This document shows positions 57,401-64,000 of a stretch of DNA of 64,000 nucleotides, one piece after another. Every line of letters starts with the position of its first letter. The stretch's first letter is position 1. Source of the DNA: an uncultured Elusimicrobiales bacterium (GTDB taxonomy: Bacteria > Elusimicrobiota > Elusimicrobia > Elusimicrobiales > Elusimicrobiaceae); contig CAKUKI010000004.1 in the NCBI GenBank assembly GCA_934662565.1, positions 115,661-179,660 of the forward strand. The letters run 5' to 3'. A program made the position numbers and the translations under genes. The notes beneath the pieces were generated by a model. The model did no database searches. It was not told the DNA's origin and was given only the letters and a program-made list of their open reading frames with translations.

Positions 57401-57991
57401 TATTTCAGCGGGCACCCCATGGCCAAATATCAAGAGCATTTAGCCCAACTGCGCGCCACGCCTATACGGGATATTTTGGACGGCAAAGCTACCGGCAACT
57501 TAAATGTACTGGGCATTATTACGCTATTCAAAAAGCGGCAGAATAAACAAAAAAAGGAATGGGCCCAATTTGTGATAGAAGATTGCACCGGCTCGCTCCC
57601 CGTCAATGCGTTTGCGCGCACCTTTGAGGAGTTCGGGCACAAATTAGGCCCCAATGCTATTTTGAATTTTTCCGGCAAAATTAATGTGGATGACGAAAGC
57701 GCCCGCTGCGAACTGACCCTGCAAAGTGTGGGCAGTGTGACGGACGTTTTGGCTACCGCCGCCAAAGAATTTATTGTGGAGCTTCCGCCCAAATATACCA
57801 AAGACCAACTGCAAAAATTAAGCACTTATTTGGATATGACCAAAGGCACCACGCAAGTATTTTTGGAAGTACCCACCAAGGCAGACCCGACGAAAAAATT
57901 ATTGGTGCGCACGCACAAATCTATTTTTCTGCACCGCGCCTTGTTGGAATTTATAGAAAACACCTTGGGCACCAGCTGGCGTTTTAAGTAA
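54494..57991 (+). CDS. dnaE: DNA polymerase III alpha subunit
   Basis: 1165 residues. The N-terminal PHP domain (HNHSDYSLLDG) retains its His ligands. The palm has PDLDIDMSDAGR with two catalytic Asp. HTGIHAAGV, the tandem helix-hairpin-helix and a C-terminal OB fold follow. Main replicative polymerase. AAAGGA site upstream. Confidence 0.98.
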   Translation: MAEFVQLHNHSDYSLLDGMLRISESHKPSPFLKSLVEQGITAMGLTDHGNMYGALDFYDTARSIGLKPIVGCEFYITNGKYTEKDPAEYRGHLTLLARNHEGYLNLMKLNSLAWVDGFYHKPRIDKEILAKHAGGLLCLSGCLKGFLSEYTRTKTFEQCCALAKEYEDIFGKGNYYIELMDHGIKEEVESLPILKDIAKMTGIPVVATNDCHYEKKEDWEAHDVAVCVATNKTLNDPHRLQMSHELYFKTPQEMCALFAHTPEACANTLEIAEKCNLEFPKHGFILPNFEIPKEFPNSAEYFKDICRKGLVKKMHGNVPDDYWKQLEFEFNVIITMGFDCYFLIVQDFINWARANDIPIGPGRGSGAGSLVAYSMDITRVDPIQNKLLFERFLNPDRVSMPDLDIDMSDAGRGRVIDYVRSKYGHDRVSQIITFGTMKAKLALKDVARAMSIPVAEANRIAKMIPNDPKMTLDKALEINELKKEIDTNPQSKRLFDMAHKLEGLKRHTGIHAAGVLITKDAVSEYVPLSRGARDSITTQFEGEPCSNLGLLKMDFLGLRTLTVIDNAEKMIRKRHDPKFDINEIPLDDKKTYDLLSSCKTLGIFQLESGGMRDLIKKLQPSQFSDVSALVALYRPGPMESGMMDMFVRRKNGQEQIKYETPLLESVLKDTYGCMVYQEQIMQISKTLGGFTPGEADTLRKAMGKKKLDVMEKFGKKFVEGGKANNISEKVASHIYEQMKAFAGYGFNKSHSFAYGLVSYQTAYLKANYPIEFMCAALTNEIGHNAIGSDDKENKIVTYLEESKKMGFEILPPDVNASQPEFSVETKDGKECIRFALEAIKSAGSEGCKSIVAEREKDGPYKSLDELCSRIDIFQANKKTIESLTKAGALDSLLPDKDPKEARAILLASIDQAVDTAHLVAKEKQANNTACLFGDDFGAMLSVKQPQTKQRVHPLTQSELLNFEKEVLGLYFSGHPMAKYQEHLAQLRATPIRDILDGKATGNLNVLGIITLFKKRQNKQKKEWAQFVIEDCTGSLPVNAFARTFEEFGHKLGPNAILNFSGKINVDDESARCELTLQSVGSVTDVLATAAKEFIVELPPKYTKDQLQKLSTYLDMTKGTTQVFLEVPTKADPTKKLLVRTHKSIFLHRALLEFIENTLGTSWRFK

Positions 57992-58081
57992 GGGCCTAAC
58001 CTGTTTTCGGCTAAATCCGCCCCAAACGGATTTTATATAATAGTATAGAGGGGCCAAACACCCCAAGGGGGAAGGAAAAGT

Positions 58082-59038
58082 ATGGAAACAAATTATATTA
58101 ATTTCAGCAAAATTGGCATTATCGGCTGCGGCTTTGTGGGCTCGTCCACGGCGTTTAGCTTAATGCAGAGCGGGATGTTTACCGAAATGGTACTGATAGA
58201 TGCCGACAAGGCCCGCGCCGAAGGCGAAGCGCTGGACATCAGCCACGGCCTGCCGTTTGCCAAACCGATGAAAATTTACGCCGGAGATTACGAAAACCTG
58301 AAAGATGCCGGCCTGATTGTAATTACCGCAGGCGCCAACCAAAAACCCGGCGAAACCCGGCTGGACCTCGTCAAAAAGAATATTGCTATTTTTAAGTCCA
58401 TCCTGCCGGAAATTAAAAAAATTAATTTCCAAGGGATTTTACTGGTGGTAGCCAATCCGGTGGATATTTTAACCACGGTAGCCATTAAATTAAGCGGCCT
58501 GCCGTCTAACCGCGTGTTCGGCTCCGGCACCGTTTTGGATACCGCCCGCCTGAAATATAATTTGGGCCAGCATTTGGACGTAGACAGCCGCAGTGTGCAT
58601 GCGTTTATCATTGGCGAACACGGCGATAGCGAAATTGCCGCTTGGAGCTGTGCCAATGTGTCCGGCATCAAACTAAACAAATTTTGCGAAATGCGCGGAT
58701 ACTTCCAACACGAAGAAGCCATGAAACGCATTGCCGACGAAGTAAAAAATAGCGCCTACGAAATTATCAAACGCAAAAAAGCCACTTATTACGGGATTGC
58801 CATGGCCGTGCGCCGCATTTGCGAAGCGATTGTCCGCAACGAAAAATCCATTCTGCCCATTTCCGCTCTGATGAAAGGCCAATACGGCATTACGGATATT
58901 GCGCTGAGTATGCCGGCAATTGTGGGCCGCAACGGCGTAGAAACGCACGTTCCGTTGGAAATTAACGCGCAGGAAACGGCCGACCTGCAAAAATCCGCCC
59001 AAACCCTAAAAGAGGTCCTCGCCCAAAACGAACTGTAA
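58082..59038 (+). CDS. ldh: L-lactate dehydrogenase
   Basis: 318 residues. Rossmann GIIGCGFVGSS; the specificity loop ANQKPGETRLDL has Gln where malate dehydrogenases carry Arg, so lactate/pyruvate is expected. IGEHGDSE holds the catalytic His. Regenerates NAD+ in fermentation. GGGGGAAGGA-rich site and TATAAT (58036-58041) upstream; single gene. Confidence 0.95.
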   Translation: METNYINFSKIGIIGCGFVGSSTAFSLMQSGMFTEMVLIDADKARAEGEALDISHGLPFAKPMKIYAGDYENLKDAGLIVITAGANQKPGETRLDLVKKNIAIFKSILPEIKKINFQGILLVVANPVDILTTVAIKLSGLPSNRVFGSGTVLDTARLKYNLGQHLDVDSRSVHAFIIGEHGDSEIAAWSCANVSGIKLNKFCEMRGYFQHEEAMKRIADEVKNSAYEIIKRKKATYYGIAMAVRRICEAIVRNEKSILPISALMKGQYGITDIALSMPAIVGRNGVETHVPLEINAQETADLQKSAQTLKEVLAQNEL

Positions 59039-59347
59039 ACCAAGGGCGCGGCTGTCATACGGCAGATAAAGGGCATAAGTTGCTTTGGCAGCTTAACAGC
59101 GGGCCGCTTGCATTCATAAAATCCCCCACCCCAGCTGGGGGATTTGTTTTAGAGGTTCAGTTTATTTAGCTGCCCAAAACGCGCAATAGGAACTAAACGC
59201 GGGCAAAACGGGCGGCGCGGATTTCGGCGGGCATAGTTGGTGGAACAGGCTTGGCCACTTTGGCACTTTTTACGACGGGAAGGCAAGGATTTTCTTTATT
59301 TAAGGCGGGTTATTTTGTATAATAAATAAGTAGTCAAGCCGATTTAA
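59039..59347. other. Gene-free stretch between ldh and tRNA-Val
   Basis: Contains the ldh terminator (59119-59145) and a TATAAT box at 59318-59323, 24 bp before the tRNA, likely its promoter. I see no ORF of interest. Confidence 0.7.
59119..59150 (+). terminator. Terminator after ldh
   Basis: Stem 59119-59127 with 59137-59145, nine-nt loop, T-rich tail. Confidence 0.88.
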
Positions 59348-59422
59348 GCCCAGTTGGCGCAGCGGTAGCGCGTTCCCTTGACATGGGAAAGGTCATAGGT
59401 TCAATCCCTATACTGGGCACCA
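59348..59422 (+). tRNA. tRNA-Val (anticodon GAC)
   Basis: 75 bases. Acceptor GCCCAGT with ACTGGGC, D stem GCGC/GCGC, anticodon stem TTCCC/GGGAA around TTGACAT giving GAC, T stem ATAGG/CCTAT, CCA encoded. Its 3' end is duplicated at 63096-63119, so it is the target of an integration. Confidence 0.97.
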
Positions 59423-59425
59423 TTT
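59402..59425. repeat. attL-like direct repeat, 24 bp
   Basis: Last 21 bases of tRNA-Val plus three T; identical to 63096-63119, with different flanks on both sides. Marks the left edge of the island. Confidence 0.85.
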
Positions 59426-59427
59426 AT

Positions 59428-59456
59428 AATCCTCGTTTTCCGACGAGGATTTCTTA
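59428..59456 (+). terminator. Terminator just after tRNA-Val
   Basis: Stem 59428-59436 with 59443-59451, six-nt loop, T-rich tail. It lies inside the island, so the element supplied a new terminator to the tRNA it occupies. Confidence 0.75.
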
Positions 59457-59671
59457 TTTTATACCCGTTTAATCGCTTTTCCGGTTGGCAGCCCAAAAGG
59501 GCCGCTTTTTGCAGGTTTTTGCGCATTTTTGTAGCTTTCTTGTCAATATTCTGGCAATGGCTGGTAGCTTCTCTATGCCTGTTTAACACAACCGATCAAG
59601 GATACGCGCCCTGGGCCATGATATACTACAAAAATATAGGTCTTTCGCACCGCCTTGGAGGTGGATTTCAA

Positions 59672-60811
59672 CTACAGCCGATCTCCGTATGGTAAGGACT
59701 TAATGTAGTCTTCCATAAACTGCCAGTCCGGTATATACCCTTTGTCAGAGTATTGATGGGCTTTATCAATAACCGGAGAGCCGTCAGAATTGTGTTTAAT
59801 CGGAAGTTTGATGATTGATTTTCCCAATTTCGTTAGATCGTGCGGCTTTCGTCCATAACTCCAACGATATTTATCCTGCATGATAATAGTACAGATAAAC
59901 ACACCGACCATAGGATTTAACGCATGCCCCTTGAGATAGCATGCTGTTACACTATGGCTACAAGTGAACTCATCTGCTTGGTAAAATGCGTTGCCTACTG
60001 AACCGTCAACCACTATAACTATACAATTACCATTGTAAATCTTTTGATCCAAAACGAAATCCTCTTCGCCTGTTTTGTTCCATTGCTTTATATCTTCTAA
60101 ATCGTAATATTCAGTAACACCATTATTACTTTCTGTAGCCCCTAGGAAAGGAATCTTCCCCTCTTGCGAGTGTTCTGGTTTCTTGTTATAAAACCCACCT
60201 TTTAGTGTAAAAACACGATTGAGCACAAATTCTTTCCATTGGGTAGTGTTTAACTCGGCCACCTTAGCATGTCTATTTTTGGTTGTAAGTGGTTTATGAT
60301 GCAACCTTCGGACGTATTGTTCCATGAATTTCCAATCGGGAACATATCCTTCGTCCGAATACGTATGTATGTTATCAATAAATGGCTTCCCATCAGAAGA
60401 ACGCCGAACCGGAAGTTTGATTCTACTTTTCTGCATGTTTTCCAGAGTCCACTTCCTTCCATATGAGAATTTATATTTCTCTGCTCTGATTACAGTAGCT
60501 ATAAAAAGGCCGATAGGTTCATTAAATCCGTCATAACGTGAGTACAAAGCGTTAACATCATCTGTGGCCCAATACGGATCTTTTTGGTAAAAGGCTTCTC
60601 CTACCGATCCATTATAACTTAATGAAATGGTATTCCCTTTATGGATGGGTTGTTGAGCAATATGGTTAGCAATACCATTATTAGAGTCTATAGCCCCGAT
60701 ATAGTTATAAACGCCATCTTCCTGATCTTCTGATGTCAGACGTTTACCTTTCTTAATAATGAACAATCTGTCCAGTGAAAATTCCTTCCAATTAGTAGTA
60801 TTAAGATTCAT
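59672..60811 (-). CDS. R-M specificity subunit with two target-recognition modules
   Basis: 379 residues made of two related halves: NTTNWKEFSLDRLF (4-17) and NTTQWKEFVLNRVF (188-201) open each, and SSDGKPFID...YSDEGYVPDWKFMEQYV and NSDGSPVID...YSDKGYIPDWQFMEDYI close each. Between them are two diverged recognition domains, so a two-part DNA target is expected. BcgI's B subunit has this role and a similar size. Overlaps the catalytic subunit gene by 11 bases and has a strong AGGAGG site. Confidence 0.85.
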   Translation of the reverse strand: MNLNTTNWKEFSLDRLFIIKKGKRLTSEDQEDGVYNYIGAIDSNNGIANHIAQQPIHKGNTISLSYNGSVGEAFYQKDPYWATDDVNALYSRYDGFNEPIGLFIATVIRAEKYKFSYGRKWTLENMQKSRIKLPVRRSSDGKPFIDNIHTYSDEGYVPDWKFMEQYVRRLHHKPLTTKNRHAKVAELNTTQWKEFVLNRVFTLKGGFYNKKPEHSQEGKIPFLGATESNNGVTEYYDLEDIKQWNKTGEEDFVLDQKIYNGNCIVIVVDGSVGNAFYQADEFTCSHSVTACYLKGHALNPMVGVFICTIIMQDKYRWSYGRKPHDLTKLGKSIIKLPIKHNSDGSPVIDKAHQYSDKGYIPDWQFMEDYIKSLPYGDRL

Positions 60812-62723
60812 AAATCTTACCCTCCTTTACTAAGTAGGCAAGGTAATTATTTAGTGTTTGCTGGAAATCATCTTGGGTAAGCTTACTGTAATCCGTCTTC
60901 ATATACGCTTCGCAAAGCCACTCATCATATCCGGTTACAACTGCAGTGGCAGATAAGCCATCAACCACTTTCTTATTCCTGAATAACGAAAGCCAGTCAC
61001 TTTTAATCTGTTGCCACTTAGACTCATTATGATCATCAAATTGTTCTACTCTGCCTAAATGTTTCTTCTTCTTAAATCCATCTTCTTTATAATAACCAAA
61101 GAAGGTTTCAGTCACTGTTCCATCCGGATTCACGTGGGGTTTGCCTAACGTAAATACCATACAACACGCAGACACAGAAGTGCCTGGATAAAACACATCA
61201 TTCGGCAAAGTAAATACTGCTTCCAAAGTATTTTCTTCAAGCATGAAGGTTTTCTCGGCCGCAATAATACTACTTGTACCGATGGCAGTAGCCACAGGCA
61301 ACAACACAGCTAGTTTTACTGTTTTGGGTTGTTCCCCATTTGCCACACGCTTCTGATTCATGTTTCTAACAACATCAGACAAGTAATGAATAAATACCAT
61401 TCCTTTAGTTGGGTCTTCTATCCCATCCTTGGCCTTTCCCCAGTCGGTCTTGTAACAGTCCGGAATACTTTTCGGTTTGGCATTATAAGGTGGATTCATT
61501 AGTATAATGTCTGGCGCGGCCTCTTGGATGAAATCTTCACAATCAAAACAACTGGCAAAGCGAATATTGGAATTCCCATCGCCATGGATCAACATGTTGG
61601 TGGTGGCCAAACCATAAGCCTTTTCTTCATTTTCAATACCGTAGATGTGTTTCTTCTTTACCACATTACGAAGTCTTTTAGCTTCTGCTTCTGTGGTTTT
61701 CCTTCCGCAATCGGCCAATTCCTGGACCATGGCCTGTACTAAGAAAGAACCACTTCCACAAGTTATGTCCATTACAACTTTGGTTTTGTCCACATTGGTA
61801 ACTCTACACATAAAATCAGTAATATGATCCGGGGTGAAGGCTTGATTTTTGTCTTTGCCTGTGTATTTATTAAACGCAATAAAGAACAAATTAAGAATGT
61901 CCTGCCCTTCCGAGCTATCCGCATCAATGTATCTATATATTTTCATCAAAATGGCATCCAAAACCGTTATCCAGTCTGTAGTAGTAAGGCGTTTGACCTT
62001 TTGATCATTTAATACATTCTTCTGAAGCAGTTCAATCTTCTTAGTCTTGTTTTCTGAACCATCTAACAATTCGTTCAACACGCCTTCAATAGCTCCCCGG
62101 ATTGCACTACTATTCATGGATGACCACATGTCTTTCAGGTCAGTTTCCAATGCTTCATCAATCTTGCCATTAGCCTTCTTATTTACCAGATCTTTAATAT
62201 ACAAAAGGGTAGTCCCTGCAAACTGACTGCGTTTGCCTTCATCAATATCCATCTTATGCAGCAATTCGTTTAGTTCATACGTATTCTTTAAGACCTTCTC
62301 CCGATCATTCATCCGACTAACAACAAAATACTTAGCGTAGTGCTCGGCAGAATCAATTACCGTTTCCTCATTTAGTACGTGTTCATCATCTACAAAGGAC
62401 TGCCACACTTTGATCTTATCGTTATTGGTATTGGCGAGGATGCAAATACATTTCTTCGTATTGTGTACGGCTCTTTCTTCTTCCAGATACTCCCGAAGTT
62501 GCTTTTCATCTGCCTTTACAAAACGCTGTTTGGTTTCAACAAGGATCACAACATCTTCATATTGGAAACGAATGTCTAACTTAAAGTGTGAAATCTTATG
62601 CCCCACTAACTTCTCCAATTTCGCTCTGGATCCTGCAGCCAAGACATAACTATATTCTCCGGTCTCAAGGTTAGAAGTTAAATACTGCTTACCGATTCGG
62701 TCAATAATTTCATGTCTGTTCAT
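60801..62723 (-). CDS. BcgI-like fused nuclease-methyltransferase subunit
   Basis: 640 residues. N-terminal restriction-type domain: D50-x12-E63-T-K65 fits a PD-(D/E)xK nuclease and mirrors the E-x12-E-x-K spacing I recall for BcgI's A subunit (637 residues). An all-helical part follows, then the adenine methyltransferase domain: AFTPDHITDFM (about 295), motif I DITCGSGSF (319-327), motif IV NPPY (410-413). No separate HsdR gene is present, so cutting and methylation probably sit in one chain. Starts one base after the RHH stop. Confidence 0.82.
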   Translation of the reverse strand: MNRHEIIDRIGKQYLTSNLETGEYSYVLAAGSRAKLEKLVGHKISHFKLDIRFQYEDVVILVETKQRFVKADEKQLREYLEEERAVHNTKKCICILANTNNDKIKVWQSFVDDEHVLNEETVIDSAEHYAKYFVVSRMNDREKVLKNTYELNELLHKMDIDEGKRSQFAGTTLLYIKDLVNKKANGKIDEALETDLKDMWSSMNSSAIRGAIEGVLNELLDGSENKTKKIELLQKNVLNDQKVKRLTTTDWITVLDAILMKIYRYIDADSSEGQDILNLFFIAFNKYTGKDKNQAFTPDHITDFMCRVTNVDKTKVVMDITCGSGSFLVQAMVQELADCGRKTTEAEAKRLRNVVKKKHIYGIENEEKAYGLATTNMLIHGDGNSNIRFASCFDCEDFIQEAAPDIILMNPPYNAKPKSIPDCYKTDWGKAKDGIEDPTKGMVFIHYLSDVVRNMNQKRVANGEQPKTVKLAVLLPVATAIGTSSIIAAEKTFMLEENTLEAVFTLPNDVFYPGTSVSACCMVFTLGKPHVNPDGTVTETFFGYYKEDGFKKKKHLGRVEQFDDHNESKWQQIKSDWLSLFRNKKVVDGLSATAVVTGYDEWLCEAYMKTDYSKLTQDDFQQTLNNYLAYLVKEGKIYES

Positions 62724-62724
62724 G

Positions 62725-62892
62725 TTATTTCACCAATCCTTTACCGGATCTACCGGAAGATTTTGTTCCCTTTGCTTCGTGCCATACTTTGTCAGTAATC
62801 CACTGACTAACATTCCGGTGGGACTGTTCAGCTAATTCCACCAGTTTTGCTGCCGTTTCTTGGTCTACTGATATGTTTCTTCTCACTCTCAT
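62725..62892 (-). CDS. Ribbon-helix-helix DNA-binding protein, likely operon regulator
   Basis: 55 residues from ATG 62892 (AAGGA eight bases upstream); an upstream in-frame ATG is less likely. MRVRRNISVDQETAAKLVEL then RNVSQWITDKV give the beta strand and two helices of an RHH repressor; a basic tail follows. First gene of the R-M operon, one base before the catalytic gene, with a palindrome over its own promoter. No toxin partner is present, so an antitoxin role is less likely. Confidence 0.8.
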   Translation of the reverse strand: MRVRRNISVDQETAAKLVELAEQSHRNVSQWITDKVWHEAKGTKSSGRSGKGLVK

Positions 62893-62914
62893 ACATTCGT
62901 TCCTTAACAGAAGT

Positions 62915-62948
62915 TTATACACACATTATAACTATATCGTGTGTATAA
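62915..62948. promoter_or_regulatory. Operator: 10-bp perfect inverted repeat on the R-M promoter
   Basis: Arms 62915-62924 and 62939-62948 with a 14-bp spacer. The arms flank the minus-10 box of the minus-strand promoter. Confidence 0.75.
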
Positions 62949-62954
62949 AATCAA
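62925..62954 (-). promoter_or_regulatory. R-M operon promoter
   Basis: On the minus strand TTGATT (62954-62949), spacer 18 bp, TATAAT (62930-62925), about 33 bp before the RHH start codon. Confidence 0.75.
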
Positions 62955-63095
62955 ATACTTCTAAATACACTACAGTGAAGGCTCTGTTTCCTTGTGGCAG
63001 CCCCCGCCCGCGCATGCTAACGCATGCTTGGCGGTACGGCTTCGCATGGCGAGGCGGGGCCGCGAGCGCCGAGGGTCAACGAGGGGACTTGTGGC

Positions 63096-63119
63096 CAATC
63101 CCTATACTGGGCACCATTT
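63096..63119. repeat. attR-like direct repeat, 24 bp
   Basis: Perfect copy of 59402-59425: the tRNA-Val 3' end without the rest of a tRNA. Confidence 0.85.
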
Positions 63120-63127
63120 TTCTTCCT

Positions 63128-63236
63128 AAAAACCGTTTATTCGTTGTTGCACGCTTGGTCGGATACCTCCGCGCTGCCGCGCGAGTGCCCACAGTATTCC
63201 TTCCGCGCGTGCGCCTAGAATAAGCGGTTTTTTGTT
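63128..63236 (+). terminator. Long-loop inverted repeat, probable old tRNA-Val terminator
   Basis: Stem 63128-63142 with 63218-63232 (15 bp, one G-T), 75-nt loop with further internal complementarity, then T-run. It lies where the tRNA terminator would have been before the insertion. Confidence 0.55.
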
Positions 63237-63337
63237 TGAAAAATTTCCCCCAACTAATTTTTTTGTTTTATTGGGTGTGGGGTGGCTGGGAAAGATTAGA
63301 AGGGCTTGAATCGTTTTTTTTTTGATAAATTTTGTTT

Positions 63338-63862
63338 ATGAACAAAATTTATCAAAAATGGTTTGCGCGGCATAAAAACGCGGTAAAACGCAATTCTGGC
63401 GGTTTTACGCTCATTGAATTGTTGGTGGTTGTACTGATTATTGGCATATTGGCTGGCGTGGCGCTGCCACAGTATGAAAAGGCGGTTATAAAAAGCCGTT
63501 ATATGCAGGCAGAAACATTTGGACGTGCCTTATATATGGCGGAACAAGTATATTATATGGCCAACGGAACATATACCGACCAAATAGAAAATTTAGATAT
63601 TTCTTTCCCTGCGGGCGGATACCTGAGAAATGATGGAACCGGTTACGGGATGTCCAATCGGTGGTCCTGTACCTTAAACACGGCTAATTTTAATGAGGTG
63701 GCCTGTTATGTGACCGATGCCCCAACATTTTTGATGTATTTTTATGATGGTGGGCGCGCTCGGTGCCGTTGCACGGATGATAAAACTTGCCAAGTTTGTA
63801 AAAGTTTGGGTGTCTTTCGGAGAGAAAGTATGGAGGAAGGCTTTACGGAATATAACTATTAA
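63338..63862 (+). CDS. Type IV pilin-like protein
   Basis: ATG at 63338 gives 174 residues; a TTG six bases earlier is less likely. A basic leader ending NSGG, cut before FTLIELLVVVLIIGILAGVALPQYEKA, is the class III signal: Glu at position 5 of the mature protein and a hydrophobic N-terminal helix. The C-terminal part has a Cys-rich tail (CRCTDDKTCQVC) that could make disulfides or bind metal. Pilus or pseudopilus subunit; no assembly genes nearby. No ribosome binding site seen. Confidence 0.9.
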   Translation: MNKIYQKWFARHKNAVKRNSGGFTLIELLVVVLIIGILAGVALPQYEKAVIKSRYMQAETFGRALYMAEQVYYMANGTYTDQIENLDISFPAGGYLRNDGTGYGMSNRWSCTLNTANFNEVACYVTDAPTFLMYFYDGGRARCRCTDDKTCQVCKSLGVFRRESMEEGFTEYNY

Positions 63863-63939
63863 AATTTGCCAGTATTGAACAGTCCTTCCTGCATGAAAGG
63901 CCTTGTCTGTTTGGTGTGACGGCGCTTTCCCACAAAATT

Positions 63940-63966
63940 AAAACCCCGCTTGCGCGGGGTCTTAAA
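63940..63966. terminator. Terminator-like hairpin downstream of the pilin
   Basis: Stem 63943-63949 with 63954-63960; T-tract is weak on plus and slightly better on minus, so it may belong to a convergent gene outside the window. Confidence 0.6.
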
Positions 63967-64000
63967 TTTTGGTAGGAATAGGATTCGCCTTCCGGTAAAA

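Larger units (their letters stand above)
59402..63119. mobile_element. Integrated island at tRNA-Val carrying a BcgI-like R-M operon
   Basis: About 3.7 kb between two 24-bp perfect copies of the tRNA-Val 3' end. Inside is one minus-strand operon of three genes in AT-richer DNA with different codon use (more ATA, ACA, AGA). No integrase or transposase is visible, so it either lost its recombinase or was placed by one acting in trans. A 23-residue-scale right end (62990-63095) is GC-rich with small palindromes (63012-63017, 63022-63027). Confidence 0.8.
62893..63337. other. Right end of the island and 5' region of the pilin gene
   Basis: Holds the R-M promoter/operator (62915-62954), GC-rich palindromic DNA (62990-63095), the right repeat (63096-63119) and a long inverted repeat (63128-63142 with 63218-63232) ending in a T-run. 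A short ORF across it (63024-63218) reads through the repeat and looks accidental. Confidence 0.65.

Noticed and set aside
59401..59589. Minus-strand frame overlapping tRNA-Val, considered as an integrase remnant
   Set aside because: No recombinase residues (Arg, His-x-x-Arg, Tyr) in any of its frames; likely non-coding.
62725..62892. RHH protein as antitoxin of a toxin-antitoxin pair
   Set aside because: The adjacent genes are an R-M enzyme and specificity subunit; no small toxin ORF is next to it.
1..64000. CRISPR arrays, rRNA operons, insertion-sequence transposases
   Set aside because: No regularly spaced repeat series, no rRNA core sequence and no transposase motif seen on either strand.

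Overview
The window reads as one stretch of a diderm (Gram-negative-type) fermentative bacterium, most likely a gut member of the Elusimicrobiota. That name is inference: no rRNA is present. The diderm call rests on Lnt, a lipoprotein, a heptosyltransferase-like GT9 enzyme and an autotransporter with a C-terminal barrel. The fermentative call rests on a mannose-type PTS controlled by HprK plus an L-lactate dehydrogenase. The type IV pilin-like protein and very long alanine-rich membrane proteins fit Elusimicrobiota as I remember them.

Layout. 1-6.3 kb: the 3' part of a giant protein carrying two MFS-like membrane modules. 6.4-9.1 kb (minus): a Nfu-like protein, a PHP phosphoesterase and a SulP transporter. 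9.3-11.2 kb: three small exported proteins (SH3 repeats, a CcmI-like domain, a coiled coil). 11.3-19.4 kb: secA, a Cys-rich protein, lnt, prfB, hemW, a CofE-like ligase and mscL, tightly packed with overlapping stops and starts. 19.4-23.7 kb: GDPD, ankyrin protein, a possible 36-residue gene, nfo, a PQ-loop-like protein and threonine aldolase. 23.8-27.6 kb: three glycosyltransferase-type genes around tRNA-Ala(GGC). 27.7-32.4 kb: smc with a phosphoesterase, and a 74-residue basic protein with a strong ribosome binding site. 32.5-33.5 kb: a truncated GT2 gene and an unusual structured element. 33.5-42.9 kb: hpf, hprK, rapZ, PTS IIA-IIB-IIC-IID, HPr, EI, lepA, folD, which puts ribosome hibernation, HPr-Ser kinase signalling and sugar uptake in one gene line. 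42.9-49.2 kb: lipoprotein, autotransporter and a 770-residue exported protein of unknown function. 49.4-59 kb: alaS, a lipid kinase-like gene, a nuclease, a Nudix protein, dnaE and ldh.

59.3-63.1 kb: tRNA-Val(GAC) followed by an inserted island. A 24-bp perfect direct repeat of the tRNA 3' end lies at 59402-59425 and 63096-63119. Between the copies, in visibly AT-richer DNA, is one minus-strand operon: a ribbon-helix-helix protein, a 640-residue nuclease-methyltransferase and a specificity subunit. The enzyme pair has the architecture and lengths of a BcgI-like (Type IIB) restriction-modification system. The operon promoter is overlapped by a perfect 10-bp inverted repeat, a likely operator for the ribbon-helix-helix protein. 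No integrase is visible. A type IV pilin-like gene closes the window.

Best leads: (1) the RHH-controlled BcgI-like island; (2) the roughly 185-bp element at 32976-33159 with mutually exclusive pairings; (3) the giant double-MFS protein whose linker is encoded by two perfect hairpins; (4) the 36-residue ORF followed by its own terminator.
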